Source: Paulinella micropora (Eukaryota; Cercozoa; Imbricatea; Euglyphida). Taken from it: a DNA stretch of 45,904 bases. Position 1 is the stretch's first letter, and every line of letters starts with the position of its first letter. The notes under the pieces were generated by a model. It saw nothing but the letters and a program-made list of their open reading frames with translations, ran no database searches and was not told where the DNA came from. Below, one piece after another: positions 43,532-45,904 of this stretch. Position numbers and translations under genes: made by a program. The stretch lies in the NCBI GenBank assembly GCA_009731375.1, contig BJOX01000045.1, positions 1,172,184-1,218,087 on the forward strand, in the 5' to 3' direction.

Positions 43532-43687
43532 CAACAATGTTAGCGGCGTGGTTGGGACATAATGAGTCATGCTGCACCTCCACCTCAGTCTTGTCGCTGA
43601 GCTCGGTGCTGTGCTTCAGCACTTGCTGGTAGAGGCCGGTCAACCAATTGATGAGACCGTAATTGTTGAGGTTGGATCCATTGTCTC
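43532..43687 (-). CDS. Minus-strand gene, exon with DNGSNLNN motif
   Basis: The acceptor is AGATTTCAG and the donor GTTG|GTAACA. It reads GDNGSNLNNYGLINWLTGLY, then VQHDSLCPNHAANIV. The phase-1 end joins the next exon (DILGNSLK). An Asp in GDNGSN at the end of a predicted strand, followed by a helix, looks like a DDE/RNase-H-type second Asp. The family is not recognised. Confidence 0.6.
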
Positions 43688-43964
43688 CTGAAATCTGAAT
43701 TATTCGCCTCAACACCAGACACAACACCAGTCACAACAATAATTCTAGTAATACTAAGAAAACTGAATAGCAAGACAACGCAATATTCAAAGTAAAAGAA
43801 CAAGCAAGGGAATGCTCAGTGGCATACCCAATACGCCAGATATTCTCTACTGTGAAAAGGTAGTTGAGCGCCCAAACGTAAATAATGGCTGTCTGTTCGC
43901 CTTACAAAACAAAATTGAAAAGTGGACATGGTTGAAGTTGTCACGTACTCAGAACAAGTGATAC

Positions 43965-44097
43965 CTTGGCCCCAGAACAAGTAATTGAGTTGTCTCGCGT
44001 TGATTGCACCCGGGACGTCCATGAACAATAAAACGATGCCCAGCAACCAGAACTGAGAGCCATCTAGCGCATAGAACCCAACGTAGTCTGCAAAAAG
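43965..44097 (-). CDS. Minus-strand gene, exon with hydrophobic segment
   Basis: The acceptor is ACGTACGTAG and the donor CCAAG|GTATCA. It reads LFADYVGFYALDGSQFWLLG, then IVLLFMDVPGAINARQLNYL. The nearer acceptor TTTTTGCAG would hit a stop in phase 0, so the upstream AG was chosen. Confidence 0.6.
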
Positions 44098-44176
44098 CTA
44101 CGTACGTATACAAGGAACACAAGCACAGTTAGACCGAGCAGAAATATCGACATCATATCACGTTCAAGAACAGTAC

Positions 44177-45170
44177 CTGTGCATGCAATCCTGATAGCAT
44201 ATGACGCCCCCACTCAGCCACGAAAGGCTTCATGGTAGCCATCTGACTCTCGTGGATGCTGAACTTCTCAATCACCTTCCGCGTGGACTCGATCTGCTCC
44301 TTGAGCTTTCCGATGGTTGCTCCGGACTTATTGTTGACTGCAGCGTCCACCAGCCTCCTCTCCAGTCTCGGAAGTTCTGCCTTAGCCTTGGTGCCAGAGA
44401 CACAGGGTGGACAATATTTTGGTTTGTCTTCGTGGTTCCATAAAATTAAACCCAGCGCCTTTGCCCTGTCGAGTATGTACCAGAAGCCGACATAGCCGTG
44501 CCGATGGAAAGCCGGCAAGCGCTGCATGCATTCGTTGTACCTGGGTCTATTTTTCTCTTCCAGCATGGATTTATCAATGGTTTTGATGAACTCCTCATCG
44601 TCGGGGTAGTCCTTTTTCCACTGCGTATACGACAGCAGGTCCTGCTCCAGATTGGTAATCCTTGCTCGTTTTGAACGATCTGAGAGCTCCCTCACGTCTC
44701 GCTTCGCGCAGAGCCTGGAAATAGCCTCCAAAATCAATACGCTGTTCCAGTACCTGTGTTTGAGCCACTCATAGGCCTTGTCATTGTGAACCTTGTATAT
44801 GGTATCCTTTGCACCGGATGTAGTGCATAAAAATGATTTAAGTCCCTCTGCGTACGCACCAACCTCTTCGTCCGAAATGTGTCGATAGTGAGGACGAGTG
44901 ATATCGAGAGTTCTCAGTGTGGTTAGCATAGGCATCCTGGCGATCTTTTTCAAAGTCTCTCGCCTGGTTGCGTTGTGAACATAACTACGCACAGGCTCCC
45001 CCAAAGCCTCCCGTACAAAGTCAGAGCTTAAGCCCCTGCATGCGAAGCCCACCACCATACTCCGGTGCGAATTGTTGGTACTTGGAAAGGTGCGATAAAT
45101 GTTGAGGAGGTCGTGCACATTTGACGACAGACGCTTTAGTTGGCTCGCCTCATCCTTGGGAGCTCGACTT
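44177..45170 (-). CDS. Minus-strand gene, large exon
   Basis: The acceptor is GTGCTTGCAG in phase 2 and the donor GCACAG|GTACTG. It starts SRAPKDEASQLKRLSSNVHD and continues NIYRTFPSTNNSHRSMVVGF, AYEWLKHRYWNSVLILEAIS, EEKNRPRYNECMQRLPAFHR, a KYCPPCV pair and a coiled coil LPRLERRLVDAAVN...IGKLKEQIES. About 330 residues without a stop. No family is recognised. It could be a domesticated or intact transposase because of the neighbouring Asp motif and transposon-rich context, or a host nuclear protein. Confidence 0.7.
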
Positions 45171-45241
45171 CTGCAAGCACAACATACATAGCTGATGCTA
45201 GCTCACCAATATTAATGGCACTGCCAAGCACTTTCACTTAC

Positions 45242-45316
45242 TTGTCCGCAAACTCATCCACCAAAGACTCGATCATTACACGTGCTTCCTCCTTAGATAG
45301 TTTGGGATCTGACTGA
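45242..45316 (-). CDS. Minus-strand gene, upstream exon (cut by gap)
   Basis: It reads SDPKLSKEEARVMIESLVDE, then FADK, with donor ACAA|GTAAGT in phase 2, which joins the next exon as K-SRAPKDE. The left part lies in the gap. Confidence 0.6.
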
Positions 45317-45443
45317 NNNNNNNNNNNNNNNNNNNNNNNNNNNNNNNNNNNNNNNNNNNNNNNNNNNNNNNNNNNNNNNNNNNNNNNNNNNNNNNNNNNN
45401 NNNNNNNNNNNNNNNNNNNNNNNNNNNNNNNNNNNNNNNNNNN
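45317..45443. other. Assembly gap (127 N)
   Basis: N run next to (GA)n, between two copies of the same exon. Confidence 0.97.
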
Positions 45444-45444
45444 A

Positions 45445-45498
<54 letters not shown>

Positions 45499-45503
45499 CT
45501 TAC
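45444..45503. repeat. (GA)n microsatellite
   Basis: GA repeat beside the second exon copy. Confidence 0.9.
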
Positions 45504-45580
45504 TTCTCCGCAAACTCATCCACCAGAGACTCTTTAGATAGTTCTGAATCTGACTGAAGCCCAGACTGAAGCTCACTTGG
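45504..45580 (-). CDS. Duplicate of the upstream exon, shorter
   Basis: It reads SDSELSKESLVDEFAEK with the same phase-2 donor (GAGAA|GTAAGT). Compared with the copy at 45242 it lacks about seven codons (EARVMIE region). Either of the two copies can join the next exon in frame. Confidence 0.55.
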
Positions 45581-45608
45581 AGAGGTGGAAACACACACAC
45601 ACACTCAC

Positions 45609-45666
<58 letters not shown>

Positions 45667-45673
45667 GAGGTGG

Positions 45674-45765
<92 letters not shown>

Positions 45766-45853
45766 GGATCCAGCTGGCAGTGGGGGAGGGGAGAGAGAGA
45801 TAGGGAGGGGGTACGTAATGTGTACGGGTATATGTATGTATGAGAGAGAAAGG

Positions 45854-45904
<51 letters not shown>
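45581..45904. repeat. GA, CA and TA microsatellites
   Basis: (CA)n lies at 45593-45604 and 45674-45698, (TA)n at 45609-45625 and 45698-45740, and (GA)n at 45625-45660, 45740-45760 and 45840 to the window end. Confidence 0.9.

Overview
The window is nuclear DNA of a eukaryote. It has introns with GT..AG borders, a LINE, tRNA-derived SINEs, decayed retroelements, transposase-like genes and a very large amount of microsatellite (ATT, TAC, TATC, TC, TTTC, GATA, poly-G). No bacterial gene structure is seen. Host-like genes made of small symmetric exons for secreted-looking Cys-rich and beta/gamma-crystallin-like domains, together with LINE expansion, suggest a protist or alga (a chromerid or other alveolate would fit). 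An invertebrate is not excluded, and the taxon is a weak guess. Three N stretches of exactly 10 and three longer ones are assembly gaps.

Layout. 1-6000: a LINE open reading frame with endonuclease, reverse transcriptase and a zinc-knuckle-like region, ending in an (ATT)n tail. Its 5' endonuclease part lies inverted beyond a 10-N gap. SINE copies follow whose 3' ends copy the LINE 3' end. 6390-16155: a plus-strand host gene made of repeated modules. Each module is a long intron array plus three exons (A, B, C; phases 2-0-1-2) coding one crystallin-like domain, and these are followed by phase 1-1 exons coding small Cys-rich units. 16468-27991: an 11.5-kb DNA transposon with roughly 100-bp terminal inverted repeats and two divergently placed gene sets. 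The leftward set encodes a probable DDE-type transposase with two in-frame stops and homopolymer frameshifts. The rightward set includes a coiled-coil protein. A central palindromic motif repeats a motif of the inverted repeats. The element sits inside a TC microsatellite in the last exon of the host gene. 28537-30985 is a near-identical second copy of 13801-16155, and here the last exon is complete and ends in a stop. 31100-33765: further diverged copies of the Cys-rich exons. 34000-36700: TC and TTTC repeats and a gap. 36786-40930: a transposase-like gene (DUF7869-like) followed directly by a decayed Ty1/copia fragment. 41030-41745: a 352-bp tandem duplication. 41990-45560, minus strand: a multi-exon gene of uncertain family with a possible catalytic Asp motif, a SAP-like motif and a basic C-terminal nuclear-localisation-type segment.

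How the parts relate: the LINE probably supplies the machinery for the SINEs. The host gene appears to have grown by repeated duplication of exon-intron modules and has lost some of them. The large transposon interrupts the first copy of its final exon. The most notable items are the LINE/SINE tail match with retained codons, PIP-box-like and SUMO-interaction-like motifs at the LINE C terminus, introns that carry arrays of decoy splice acceptors, and the two-gene TIR element with a central copy of its terminal motif.
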